DNA from: Echinometra lucunter
Lineage: Eukaryota > Echinodermata > Echinoidea > Camarodonta > Echinometridae
Reading direction: 5' to 3'
Length of the DNA stretch: 64,000 nt
NCBI GenBank assembly: GCA_029962745.1
Contig: CM057169.1
Location: 20,180,143-20,244,142 of the forward strand
The position numbers were made by a program, and so were the translations under genes. The notes below the pieces were generated by a model that had not been told where the DNA came from, made no database searches, and saw only the letters and a list, made by a program, of their open reading frames with translations. Positions within the stretch are counted from its first letter, which is position 1. Every line of letters begins with the position of its first letter. Below, one piece after another: positions 10,387 through 21,395 of the stretch.

Positions 10387-12351
10387 GGGTCCTCTTGCAT
10401 AAAAATTAAAACGCAACTCAAAAATTTTAACGCAAGTCCAAAGTCTCTAATACTAACTGGGTGAAAGTCGTTGTTGTGGAATAGTATATATACACGTTGC
10501 TGCAATAAATGATGACTTGTGACACAGTCTTGGATTAAATCATCATCTGTAACCTGGGTTTTATCCCGGGGTTTAATACGAAATATTCAACAACTGTGTT
10601 GGAATCAGGCTGGTTGGATATCCTGCATAAAAAACAATATATGAAAGTATACTAAATACAAGGCTTTCAATAATTTTTCACATCATATAAGAGGTAAACA
10701 AGTGAATGAACTTTATCACTCAATTTCCCTTTAACCAGTTATAAACTGAATCCAACTCTAAAGCGTTTATCACTGCAACTGCAAGCATTGAAAGATCACT
10801 CATAAATTTCAAACCAAAGTAAAGTCCTACTTAAATTTCCTTCCCCTGAGGGCTTCTGTTTCCTTTTTAGTCAGAATAGTTATTCTCAGAATTAAATCAA
10901 ACTTCAGACTTTCTGCATTCTAAAGTTAAACTTCAAATATAATAAAACACTGACAATATAATTTTCCCACTGTGAGTCTTGAAAGAAAACTATTCAACGG
11001 CCTAAAAACAAAGGGAAAACAAAAGAAAAAGAAAGGGAATAGAGTAGAAAGAGAATAGCAGAAGAGTATGAGAATGGGGGAAAAGGAGAAAGAAAGACAA
11101 TAAAAAAAAAAAGAACAGTGATATATAAATAAATGAAAGAAAGAAAAACGCGTGGAATAATGAACGAATTCGTAGATGAACCATAAGATTAATTATTGTG
11201 TAGTCATAGAATTAAATGCCAAATGTGTGTAATTATATTATTTTTAGGCACACCTTTACTAACAACATTGTACTTCTACGACCCGAAAACCCAGAATGTC
11301 TGTTAACGATTTGACTAATTTATGTACTCCTTTTCCCTTCAATTTCTATGCTGTTTATATATCGGTCGGTCGGAGAATTCCAAAATGACAGGTCTCACAC
11401 GGATCGTGTCTGGTATTGGAGGGGCCTAGGCTGGCATGCGCGCGCAATCAGCTGAGAAGCCTGTTCCATGTACCGAACCGGGCTGGCCAGAAAATACGAT
11501 AAAAACAGACACATGATCTGCGATGATCACCCGTCATGAATCTCCCATAAAATTGCTCAGAATAAAAAAAAATAAACTATCTGTATTTATATAATTCCAA
11601 TGCAAATTAAACCTCAAACGATATTTTCTAAACTGGCGTAAATATTCAATATTGAATGACAAGCGCCGTTAAACCAAAACAACAACAACAACACTTCAGC
11701 TCTATAACATTATATTCATCCGCGCAAGAAATTTGCCGAGCGAGAAATTCCCTCATTGCTAAACTTTCACAATATGCTTACGCAATAAAATCAAGTTCCA
11801 TCCAGGAACAAAATTTCTGGTAATGAGGCTATATTTGACTTAACTTCTTCTATCTCAAACCCTTTACTAAATCATTTGAAGGAATCTTCTTATTTTAGAC
11901 AATTTTCAACTATATACGAGCTAAAATCGACAACAAACTCTGTAAAATTCCATAACGATACCTGTACGGCCGCGAGTTCTGCGAACCGTGTCAAGCAATG
12001 AAACCCTGACTCAAAATCAACTTTCAAACTTCTCTAACTTGAATCTAAATCCTATTTTTCTCTCTCTCTCTCTCTCTTTTAAAGATAAGGAATAATGATA
12101 TCAAAATGTAAACATACCATAAAGGAAATCGCTAATTATCTTCACATCAACGGTTAAGACCGCAATCTTCAGAACAAATTGTTTGACGAAGAAAGTGACT
12201 AAAGTGAGTTCCGGTCCAGAATTTCTTAGCTAGCCTTTCCCCAAGTCTTAACTTCCTAAATTAAATAAAGAAGGTACAGATCCATGACAGTCGTGTTACT
12301 TTAAATTTTTAGAGTTGCGTTTAATCGCAATTTTTTATGCAAGAGGGCTCA
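10387..12351. mobile_element. B-arm copy of the CCTCTTGCATAAAA MITE, split by a later insertion
   Basis: The left half (10387-10471) and right half (12290-12351) match the intact MITE at 1927-2069 in reverse complement. Flanking homology to arm A resumes outside it; AATTGTCTTTGT and GCCTATCG recur at about 12374-12396 and in the minus strand at about 1900-1870. The MITE was therefore present before the inverted duplication. Confidence 0.75.
10472..12289. mobile_element. 1.8-kb LTR-like insertion (TG...CA, 5-bp duplication)
   Basis: The insert starts TGTTGTGGA and ends CATGACA. It is flanked by GTCGT at 10467-10471 and 12290-12294. A 5-bp duplication with TG/CA ends is what solo LTRs look like. 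A TATA-like GTATATATAC and a nearby AATAAA lie within the first 60 bases. No long coding frame or second LTR was recognised. Arm A has no such insert. A solo LTR of this length would be large, so another element type is possible. Confidence 0.55.
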
Positions 12352-12435
12352 GGAGGTGTCAATCCCTACACGAAATTGTCTTTGTACGCCTATCGTCCAC
12401 TACGTCACAGTAACCGGACAATACTAGTAGTTAAA

Positions 12436-12769
12436 ATGAGCGTGGATATACATGGTGAGGCGCAAACATTTTACCAATCTCTGTTCAGTCTGTGGGGGTG
12501 GCAAACTTTTTTCATTACCTTTTAATTTCTTTTATCTTGTTGGCACGAGATATGATTTTCTGGTCCGGACAAACACAAAGGCCTCGGTGACCTCGCAACT
12601 TTTATACCCTTCATAAAATATATTCTTTGTTGAACAAAGGCAAAGCTACTGATTTGTATATTGAGGAATGGACGCTTTCATCCAGTGCCTGATATGATAT
12701 CACTTTAATTCTTTTGTTCTAGATTTTTCAGTTTCTCTCCCCTGCATTTCTTTCTACAGTCAATCATCT
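12436..12769. other. Non-coding interval
   Basis: This lies just beyond the end of the inverted-duplication homology. I see no exon, RNA gene or clear repeat apart from AT-rich unique-looking sequence. Confidence 0.5.
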
Positions 12770-12909
12770 GGGGAGCATTTCATGAAGAGTTTTGTCGGTG
12801 ATTGTCACCGACTAATTTGCTCTCAGCCAATCAGATGCGAGGATTTTCAGTAGCTTATAACAGTTGTCGGCGAAAATCACCGACAAAACACTTTCATGAA
12901 ACGCTCCCC
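12770..12909. mobile_element. 140-bp MITE 'GGGGAGC.TTTCATGAA', copy 1 of 3
   Basis: GGGGAGCATTTCATGAAG and CTTTCATGAAACGCTCCCC form the ends. Inside, GTCGGTGATTGTCACCGAC is itself a near-perfect palindrome, and a second GTCGGCGAAAATCACCGAC lies near the right end. Copies occur at 30530-30668 and 63691-63827. There is no coding capacity. Confidence 0.92.
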
Positions 12910-12926
12910 AGTTCTCTCTTTCTCTT

Positions 12927-12972
<46 letters not shown>

Positions 12973-14670
12973 TTTCCCCTCTATGAATTCTTTCAAATTA
13001 CTGGATGCCTCTCACTTGGAATTCCGTTTTAGCGTATGTATAAGTGGTAGAGCAAAATATACATAATTATGTTCATGTGTGGTAAAAATGTGTCCTAACT
13101 GTAACAGTCTCGTATCTATTTTCCATTTTCATCCTTAGATGGACGAATTAAATGTATCCGTTAGAGTAAAACTGTACATGCTGTAGGAGCTGGAATTTTA
13201 CCGGTCTTTTGCCTTTTTCCATGTGTTAACCTATCTTCTATTGCAGGGGGTGTGTTTTGCTTTTATAATACAAGAGAAAATAATGAAAAACTCCATAAGA
13301 GTTCTTGAAGTTCGAATTTTCGCCCATGGGGCTTCATCAGAAACGGTGAGATTTATTTTATTTCAAAGTGTCCATCATAGCAACGAAATGCGTTAGCGCA
13401 TTTCGCAATAGAATACCGACGCAACAATGCAAAATGTAGTCCAGAGAAAGAAAATAGGGAAAAAGGGAGAGAGAGAGAAACGGATATATGGAACATGAAA
13501 AGGAAGAAAAAAAAAAAAAAAAAAGGAAAGTAGATGAAAGAGAAAATACAAGAAAAAATATTTCAAAACATATGTATAAATATTTTTATATAAAATGTAT
13601 AAATATACATACACATATATAATTGTTGATGTCCAACCCCCCCCCTTTTTTTTTAATGATTGAAGTCAAACCAAAAACTTGACCTAATAGCCATGCGCCA
13701 CAGTTACAATGATATTTATTGTAGCGGGCGCACTAATATCATCATGCTCTTCTACTTTAATTTCTGCAGTAACTGCGTGAGGAAAATCCATTTTCAAAGA
13801 TTCGATCTTCAATTCGGACTTCTTATTTGTTTTTGCAAATTTACGTGGGGATAATATATCGCAAATGTTAGAATTAATTAGGATTTGACCATATTAGACA
13901 AGATTTTGAATAGTAGTGCTTAAAATAAAGATCCCGCTTCTGATTACAGAGCTACAGCTCAGCATTATAGCATATTTGTCCATGTAAGAACTTTTGATCA
14001 TTCTTCTTTTTTGTACACATTGCATGTTATGTACAATCTACAGCATAGTTCCCGTGCACTTGTATGCGTTGCAAACGTGGTTGAGGGAGTGCATATTGCC
14101 TAAGAATTCCAGAAAAATCTTTTGATTCGAAAAGAATGTTTTAATTCAGTTTCCAGGCAACGAGTTTTAAAAAAATTGGTCAATTGAAAATGGATAAATC
14201 CTGGACCTTTTTTGTATGAGCATTTCTTCACCTAATCCTTATAAAATTAGAAACGGATAACAGAAATATGAAATATGACGTAACCTTGCAACAGGTATTT
14301 TCCTTCAATGGTAAAATCAGCGTTCTTTTGACCTGTTAATGGGAATTCTAAAATACGACGTGCGTGTCATGGAGCATCTGACGGGCAGCAAGAAAATTAA
14401 GGTAAAATGAAGAAAAACATAGAAAATGCGGATGTCGACCAGTAGCAGTTCCGGTGACTTCCGTTATGAGACCACTGAGAGAGGTAACGATAGAGATCAT
14501 AATAGGGCTATGCTGGGCGACACCTTCACTATCTGGTAGCTCCGGTAGAATGGGAAAATCCAAGACTTCACATTTATTTTTGGTGTATGATGCTAACTTG
14601 ATTACAGCTATGAATAGCAAGAAAAGCATGAAAAGTACATGAAGAAAAAGAAGATTCACGTATATGATCC
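12910..14670. other. Gene-less interval with (CT)n, poly-C/T and poly-A runs
   Basis: A (CT)n tract follows the MITE at about 12920-12969. A runs lie near 13510-13524 and a C-then-T run at 13637-13654. Only short frames without recognisable domains occur. I see no supported gene. Confidence 0.6.
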
Positions 14671-14820
14671 TGTGTAAAATGGGCCATGGTATTATTCCTC
14701 CTGGAATGGTAACTACCATGGCAACAGTGAGAATTCTGCTTCCTGATTGGCTTTTATATTGAAAGTTGCCATTCAAGCCAGAGTTGCTATCATAACAACT
14801 TTTTATGAAATGGGGCCCAG
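14671..14820. mobile_element. Degenerate palindromic MITE related to 35548-35707
   Basis: The left part contains AAATGGGCC and GGTAACTACCATGGCAAC. The right part contains GTTGCTAT and ATGAAATGGGGCCCAGG as imperfect complements. The GGTAAC-TACCATGG core is shared with the element at 35548-35707. The ends are too decayed to fix. Confidence 0.5.
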
Positions 14821-15429
14821 GAATCAGAAGTAGATACAAAATTCTCTGAAAACAAAAAGGCGAAAGACGTCGGATGAACGGGTCAGAAACCTCTCACTCC
14901 CAGATATCTAGGCCCATATGTCAAAAGTTCGTCACGTGTGCTGAGTGGCTTCTAAAGTCTTGCTTGTGCGGCAGCAATTCCAGTGGTGAATTCCCACTTG
15001 GTCTAATCCCACTTTGTCTAATGTCCGCCGTTTGGTCTCATCCCACATGGTCTAATCCCATTTCGTCTACGACCAGTTCGTCTAATAACCATTTACCATT
15101 TCGTCTAATTTCCAGTTAGGCTATGTACATTTCGTCTGCGAGTATTTCCACGCACACATGTACGTGGGCCAAAAGTTGAAAGGTTGGAAGGGGTAACTGG
15201 AATGGTTTATAGCCACTTGGTCTAACACCATTTAGTCTCATTAGACGATCTGGTAATAGACCAAATGATCATTAGACGAAATGAGGAAAAATAAGTAGAC
15301 GAAGTGGCAGTTAGACACCATTTGATCATTAGTCAAAATGACAATTAGCCCAAGGGGGTATTAAACCAAGTGATGATTGGACCATACGGCAATTAGATCA
15401 AATTGATAGTTAATGGTTAAATGGTTAAA

Positions 15430-15636
15430 TTGTTGGTTATTTTACCTGACTGCTAAGAAAGCATGTGTATGCCTGTAAGTAAGCAACCAGGAGACCGACA
15501 GCTTTAAGTCCCCTCCGAAGAACTTGGTAATGAGGATTAACATCTTACCAAAGGGCATTAGCGCATCCACTTGGTTTCGAACCCGAATACTCTCAGTTAC
15601 GAGACCACTGCTCTACCGCTGAGCCACAGAGCCTCC
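15430..15636 (-). mobile_element. tRNA-derived SINE
   Basis: On the minus strand the head at 15636-15550 reads TGGCTCAGCGGTAGAGC (A box) and GGGTTCGAAACC (B box), spaced as in a tRNA. The acceptor stem does not pair, so it is not a functional tRNA. The body runs on to about 15430. The head starts exactly where the A/T-rich tail of the LINE fragment ends. Confidence 0.75.
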
Positions 15637-15639
15637 TCA

Positions 15640-16152
15640 GTATTAATAGTAATAATGATAATAATAAGATTTGTAAGGTGCTGAATCCATTTGATAATCA
15701 AATGGTCAAGGCGTAACTTGTGCACAGAATGGAATTACATAACAAATAGACAAAAGTGCAATAGGAAAGGTAAGGACATGAGAGAATGTAGAAATCAGTT
15801 GTAGGCAAATCAAACATATACGTTTTAAGATTATTTTGAAGACGTCGACAGAACTACTATTTCTAATAACCTGAGGGAGAGTGTTCTATATTGACAGCCC
15901 AGCATGAGTTTGCCCCCCCCCCCCCCGCTTTGTATTAAGCCTAGGAATGACAAGTAAACCAGAGTCTTGAGAACGTAGCGATCTAGAGGAAATGTAATGT
16001 TTGATCAAGCTAATATTGTACTGTGGAGCAGAGCCATGTATACAGTGAAATAATAGCAAAAGAATCTTAAAAACAATACGTTCTTCTACCGGCAACCAAT
16101 GAAGTGATTTGAGAACTGGTGTGATGTGAGTGTACTTGTTAGAAAGGGTCAC
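15640..16152 (-). mobile_element. LINE C-terminal fragment with 3' UTR and (TTA)n tail
   Basis: The frame at 16152-15886 contains HITPVLKSLHWLPVEERI and SSRSLRSQDSGLLVIPR. This is the conserved C-terminal segment of many CR1/jockey-type LINE polymerases. It stops after a poly-C/G run. About 200 bp of 3' UTR follows and ends in TTATTATTATCATTATTACTATTAATA at about 15640-15667. The 5' part is missing. Confidence 0.8.
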
Positions 16153-16320
16153 TACACGAGCATTAGTGCCTAATGGGTTTAGCCATAGTGATGTTAGACG
16201 ATCTGGTAATTAAACCAAATGGTATTAGACCAAGTGGCTATAAACCCTTCCAGTTACCCCTTTGAACCTTTCAACTTTTCAACGTACATGTGCGCGTGGA
16301 TAATAATAGTATTCGCAACA

Positions 16321-17668
16321 ATTCGGCAGTCCACGGCATTCATCCATGGCGTCTAAAGAATGAATCAGGAAACATAAAAAAAAGAGAAAACATATATCCT
16401 TCAACGTAAGCATGTTTGATTCATTCGCTTTATTGTGGTTATCACATTGTAAACTCCGAGTCAAATAGGACTTTGATCAATGTGAAATATGGAGTTCACT
16501 TAGAGCCAGACTGCATCAAACTTGCCTTTTGATACCGGTATATAAACATAAAGCGTCACACATCATGAGTAAACACCGAAGAAAGAAGCTGCCCGAAAGA
16601 GTGATGTCACAAAAACAAACTGATGCGTCACTGAACGATCATTAACTGCAAATCGGGCCATCAGTTTTACGCAAGTAGACACTGTTTGGGAATACCCGAT
16701 TGCGTTAATGGCCGATTCATCATCCAATTTGGTCCTTAATTTTATTGTCCAAATCATTGAAAGAAAACCCGCCTTTTAAGTTCGTAATGGCATAATACTT
16801 CCTTCCAATTCAAGCGCAATGAAGTATTCAAAGAATGTAATATAGCATCGTTTCATTATTAATTCATGGTGGCTTTACGTAGATCCCAAACATCCCCCGA
16901 ACATTCCACTGTTTTAAATCTTCCTGTCATGAAACTACCTCTTTACGTGAAATTTACCATGACTGTTGGCCTGCACTTTTCAGGTCAATGTTTCCAAAGC
17001 TAACAATTGTCAACACTCGGTTGTGAATCTGGAAACGTTTATGTTCTCGCCTTTTTAGAACTGCAAATAGATTTCCTTTTAGATTTGATTTCTAAGCCAT
17101 TCACTTTATTTTATTATGCTATAAGCTCTACAGCAAAATGTCTAATTCAGTTCGAGAACATGCGGTGAATGTTCGCAATAACATCAATTTTCCTCCCAAC
17201 TTATGAAAGGGATTAAAAAATATATCACATTTTTTTCCTTTTCTATCGGAAGCTGTCTATATACGACTGCAACTGCATGCAGGCTTAAACTTTGCCGGTC
17301 GACGTTTCCCAAGCTCACGTTTCTTGGCAAAAAGGCTTACAGTCATGTACTTTCAAATACAATCATATGAAAACCCAAGGTGGTCCAATGTCATTACCCA
17401 GAGTTGCCCGGACATGGTCGACTGATATTTATAAAGCGCTGAAAATCCGTCGACCGCTTTATGATTCATAAATTCTGTAATACTGGAAACTGATGCCCAT
17501 GCAGAGCTCATTTCATGAAAAATTAATTTTTGTATATAATTTCATGACTGCATATAACATGAAAGGAAATAAGAGATTTGCTCGTGGTCCTCCATAATCA
17601 CTCTGAAGAATTTGCGCAAGTCCTCTTCCAACAGGTGCTAAATTTACCGAGTAAGAAATAGACTTTAT
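16321..17668. other. Non-coding interval
   Basis: I see no exon with splice support, RNA gene or clear repeat here; it reads as unique AT-rich intergenic DNA. Confidence 0.5.
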
Positions 17669-17893
17669 ACTGGGCTTTTTTTTTTAAAGGAAGCCCAACT
17701 TTGACATTTTCAATTAACAGATTAAATGATTATGCATTTATTCCAATACTGAATTTCATATCATATGAAAGAGTAATTTATATGCTTTCCAGTGGTGATA
17801 AATATCAGCTTCCAGGGTCCCGTATCACTGAATGCCATGGTCTTCAATATTTTTCAAAGTTGGGTTTCCTTTTTTGATTAAAAAAACCCGGTA
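17669..17893. mobile_element. ~225-bp inverted-repeat element
   Basis: ACTGGGCTTTTTTTTTTAAAGGAAGCCCAACTTTGA on the left mirrors TCAAAGTTGGGTTTCCTTTTTTG with AAAAAAACCCGGT on the right. The interior is AT-rich and non-coding. The target duplication is not clear. Confidence 0.6.
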
Positions 17894-18964
17894 TATACAT
17901 GCATATTTTCCAAACATCCATCAAGGCATTCCAGATCATGGTTTTCCATTCCTAAATAAGAGGGCGGTGTTACGGGGATGGTGAGGTGAAAGGGGCGATC
18001 GCACACTATTACTTGGTTCTTTTGTTATTCCCTTTTTTTCTCTTTCGCCTTCTCTCTCTCTCTCTCTCTCTCTCTTTACCCCTTCAGAGATTTTTTCTTT
18101 TAGAATATAACATTTCCGAGAATTGCAATAACACTTTTCACTTATTGCTCATCAAAGATATTAAAACCTTTGGCCTATATAAGTACTCTGTTACGGTCCT
18201 CGTTTAAAATGACACAGTTATACCGTAATCATGAATAATTCCCAAACAATTCTCTTTCTCAAAACCATTTTTTTTCAAGGATTTAGCCCAGTTTATTTAA
18301 TCAGAACTCTTCATTTTCGTAATCATGGTCATGATGGTATTGACATGATATCAGCCATTGTTCACTGGTCCCTGTATTTTGTAGTCTTATGGGGATGAGA
18401 GAGTATTCGGCAGTCCAAGAGTTAATTCTGGAAGTCTAATGATCTAGTAAAGCACTGAATCGTGTAAATGCGGACACATCAGGACTATACGGCTTCCCGC
18501 ACTGCGCGCGAAAATACGGATCCTCATTTTCATCATTGTGAGTCATATAATAATATTACCACATACACACACATGCCATACGCACGGAAGCTCCCACTGG
18601 ACCCACGCGTATGATTTTTGATATCGATGTTCATTTTTATCGTCTGCATGCGACACAAGCGATAGATACAATTTTACCCTCATATTTTTGTCGAAGTATA
18701 TGGCCTTCTGGAAAATATCTTTAGCGACAAGCCCAGTGCCTTCAAAGATCAGCAAGCCAACGCAGTTCAACTTAACATAGGCAATACAAGTGGGACCATT
18801 CACCTGAGTAAGTAGTAAATGCAGTATTCTTTGCATTATCATGATTCTTTTCTGCATGTGCCAACACACAATGGGAGGGTAAATATTTGGCTACGATTCA
18901 GTCATTTCAGTGTTTGAGCGAGATGTGAGCGATAACATATCATTGCATTGATGTACCCTTAAGA

Positions 18965-18996
<32 letters not shown>

Positions 18997-19558
18997 GGGG
19001 GGGGGGGGGGTTCTTCTCTCTCTCGTACTAAAGCACAGCCTTTTTACGTGTATTTTGTCCATAACGCTGGAAAGTTTTCCCATCCATGATCATATGAATT
19101 GTATTATTGGGAAGTCATCAGAAGGGGGCATATCGTGCCCCATAAGATTTTTGTATGTCTGACAGTCTGAGTGTATATATACACTGACAGCCCCAACAGA
19201 GTTTGGATCAGATCAAATATCTAGGAAGAACTTTCTTAACCCATAAGCAGCTTAAGTCGACCAATGGCGCTAACACTGGGCTGCCACTGTCGACTTTTGG
19301 CAGACGTGTAATAGTGTACATAGACCATACACTCCAAATATGTGTCAGTCGGTCCTGGGTTTTGGTCCGTAATAGACAATAAAGAATTGAATAATTATTG
19401 TTTATCCTCCCATGGAAGTTTGGTCTCTGTAACATGTACGGGCCTTTTTTGGTAAAGTATGGAACACCTTGTACTTGCCCTTAAACCAAACCACAAAGGT
19501 TCCATCAGTTAATATTCGTCAAATCAGGTGGTAATCTCCGGTTGTGTAGTCAGTTTTG

Positions 19559-19594
<36 letters not shown>

Positions 19595-20272
19595 GTCATT
19601 GGTAGACCTTATCTGTATAAACAAATATTTCTGACATATCCGGTATATTGTTTTGCTTCATGCATAACATTTCTGGAAACCTCGTCAAACAGTGCGCGTA
19701 TTTGACAAGTTGCCTCTCCTTGAATCTCCTACCATAGTAAAGTAAATAAAACAGTTGATGTTCAGAACGTATGCAAGCATGGCAAGGGAGGCCTTTCATT
19801 TCCAACTCTTTCAGGTTCTTTTTTTTTCTCTCTCTCTCCTTTTGGCTTAGCTATCATCATAATGACAACGTTCAACAAAGGAAGGAAAGGGGATATTTCC
19901 CTTACTGAATCCGTGTACTTCATTTCAAAAAAGACATTTGATCCAAGAGGTCTGCTCGCATGCCCTCTGGGTGCTAGATTATTTCAATGTCTCTTATGCA
20001 TTTTTCTTTCTGTGTTGTTTGGTCATATATTGCTAGAAAGTTGAACCCGAACATATTGAATTGTCATATAATTGAAAGCCGGAAGAGGAAGAGCAGAATA
20101 TCTTTCCGCTATTATCAATGATTATTGGGCTCAGTGAATTAGGTTTCATAATATGCCTGTAATAAAGCCAAAAGGAAGTGAGGGTGCATGCATGGGTACC
20201 GGGAGAGGATATGGGATGGCTGATGAGGTAAACTAAGGTATTAAAGCACGCGAACTGGGCATACAGGAGTTA
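17894..20272. other. Non-coding interval with a T(27)G(14) junction
   Basis: It holds a (CT)n run at about 18052-18075, a T run joined directly to a G run at 18970-19010 and a T run at about 19563-19593. Short frames such as 18543-18869 on the minus strand have no recognisable domain. No supported gene. Confidence 0.6.
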
Positions 20273-21072
20273 ATACATTGCCAAATCTAGTCTGTGGAGG
20301 GGGTACACTGATATAGATTTTCAGATTCATAGATTTTGTTTCATTTTCATTTCTCAAAATAGAAATCATAATGCAAATATAACATAACAAGGGGGGAAAA
20401 GATCAAAACTAAATGAACCTGATATAACGAGATTCCTGCTATAACAAGGCAATTTTGATGGTCCCTAGGACCTCGTTATAGTTTCCACTGTAAAACATAG
20501 AAACCAATATGAAAAAATAAATAAGTAAATAAAAATCAATTCCAAGAAAAAGAAATGAATAAAAGAATGAAAATGAAAACAGAGACCAGCAAAGAAGCAG
20601 CGCTTCACTGTTAGAACAGTTTATTTAAAAATCATTAGGTTGTTTAAATTATGAACCTACCAACTGTTGTTTAAAAACATTTTGTATGTAAAACATGATG
20701 GGGATCTTTTTAAGCAACTCTTAGTAGGTTCATATTTTAAACACCTTATGACTTTTAAACAACTATTCTAACATTTGTCCAACCACTGGTCCCTGGTTAA
20801 AGTTATAAGATCTTATAGTACTAAATAAAGTACATTGCCAAATCTAGTGGAAGGGGTACACTGATATAGATTTTCAGATTCATAGATTTTGTTTCATTTT
20901 CATTTCTCAAAATAGAAATCATAATGCAAATATAACAAGGGGAAAAAGATAAAAACCAAAATAATGAACCTGATATAACGAGATTCCTGGTATAACAAGG
21001 TAATTTTGATGGTCCCAGGGACATCGTTATAGTTTCCACTGTATAACATAGAAACCAATATGCCCCCCCCCC

Positions 21073-21103
<31 letters not shown>

Positions 21104-21395
21104 ATTCCAAGAAAAAGAAATGAATACAAGAATGGAAATGCAAACAGAGACCAGCAAAGAAGCAGCGCTTGACTGTTAGAACAGTTTATTTAAAAATCAT
21201 TAGGTTGTTTAAATTATGAACCTACCAACTGTTGTTTAAAAACATTTTGTATGTAAAACATGATGGGGATCTTTTTAAGCAACTCTTAGTAGGTTCATAT
21301 TTTAAACACCTTATGATTTTTAAACAACTATTCTAACATTGGTCCAACCACTGGTCCCTGGTTAAAGTGATAAGATCTTATAGTACTAAATAAAG
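20273..21395 (+). repeat. Tandem duplication of a ~560-bp unit
   Basis: Unit 1 is 20273-20830 and unit 2 is 20831-21395. Both begin TACATTGCCAAATCTAG and end AGTACTAAATAAAG, and they stay colinear at very high identity. Each contains a CGTTATA-type small palindrome (ATAACGAGATTCC...CCTCGTTATAG) and a copy of the GGTTGTTTAAA/TTTAAACA inverted-repeat family. Unit 2 has gained a C(10)A(28) run where unit 1 has GAAAAAATAAATAAG. Confidence 0.95.

Larger units (their letters stand above)
14985..16320. repeat. Degenerate GTCTAAT minisatellite foldback, interrupted by a SINE and a LINE
   Basis: From about 14985 to 15420 the motif (CCA)TTTNGTCTAAT recurs every 12-20 bases, first in one orientation and then as ATTAGACNAAATGG. 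The segment 15140-15260 (CATGTACGTG...GGGTAACTGGAA...AGACGATCTGGTAAT) reappears inverted at about 16180-16320. The original unit was therefore a large palindrome. A SINE and LINE fragment now lie between the halves. Confidence 0.75.

Noticed and set aside
14348..14839. 163-codon minus-strand frame
   Set aside because: It overlaps a decayed MITE, has no recognisable domain and no splice support.
15550..15636. Functional tRNA gene on the minus strand
   Set aside because: A and B boxes are present, but the acceptor stem does not pair and a SINE body follows.
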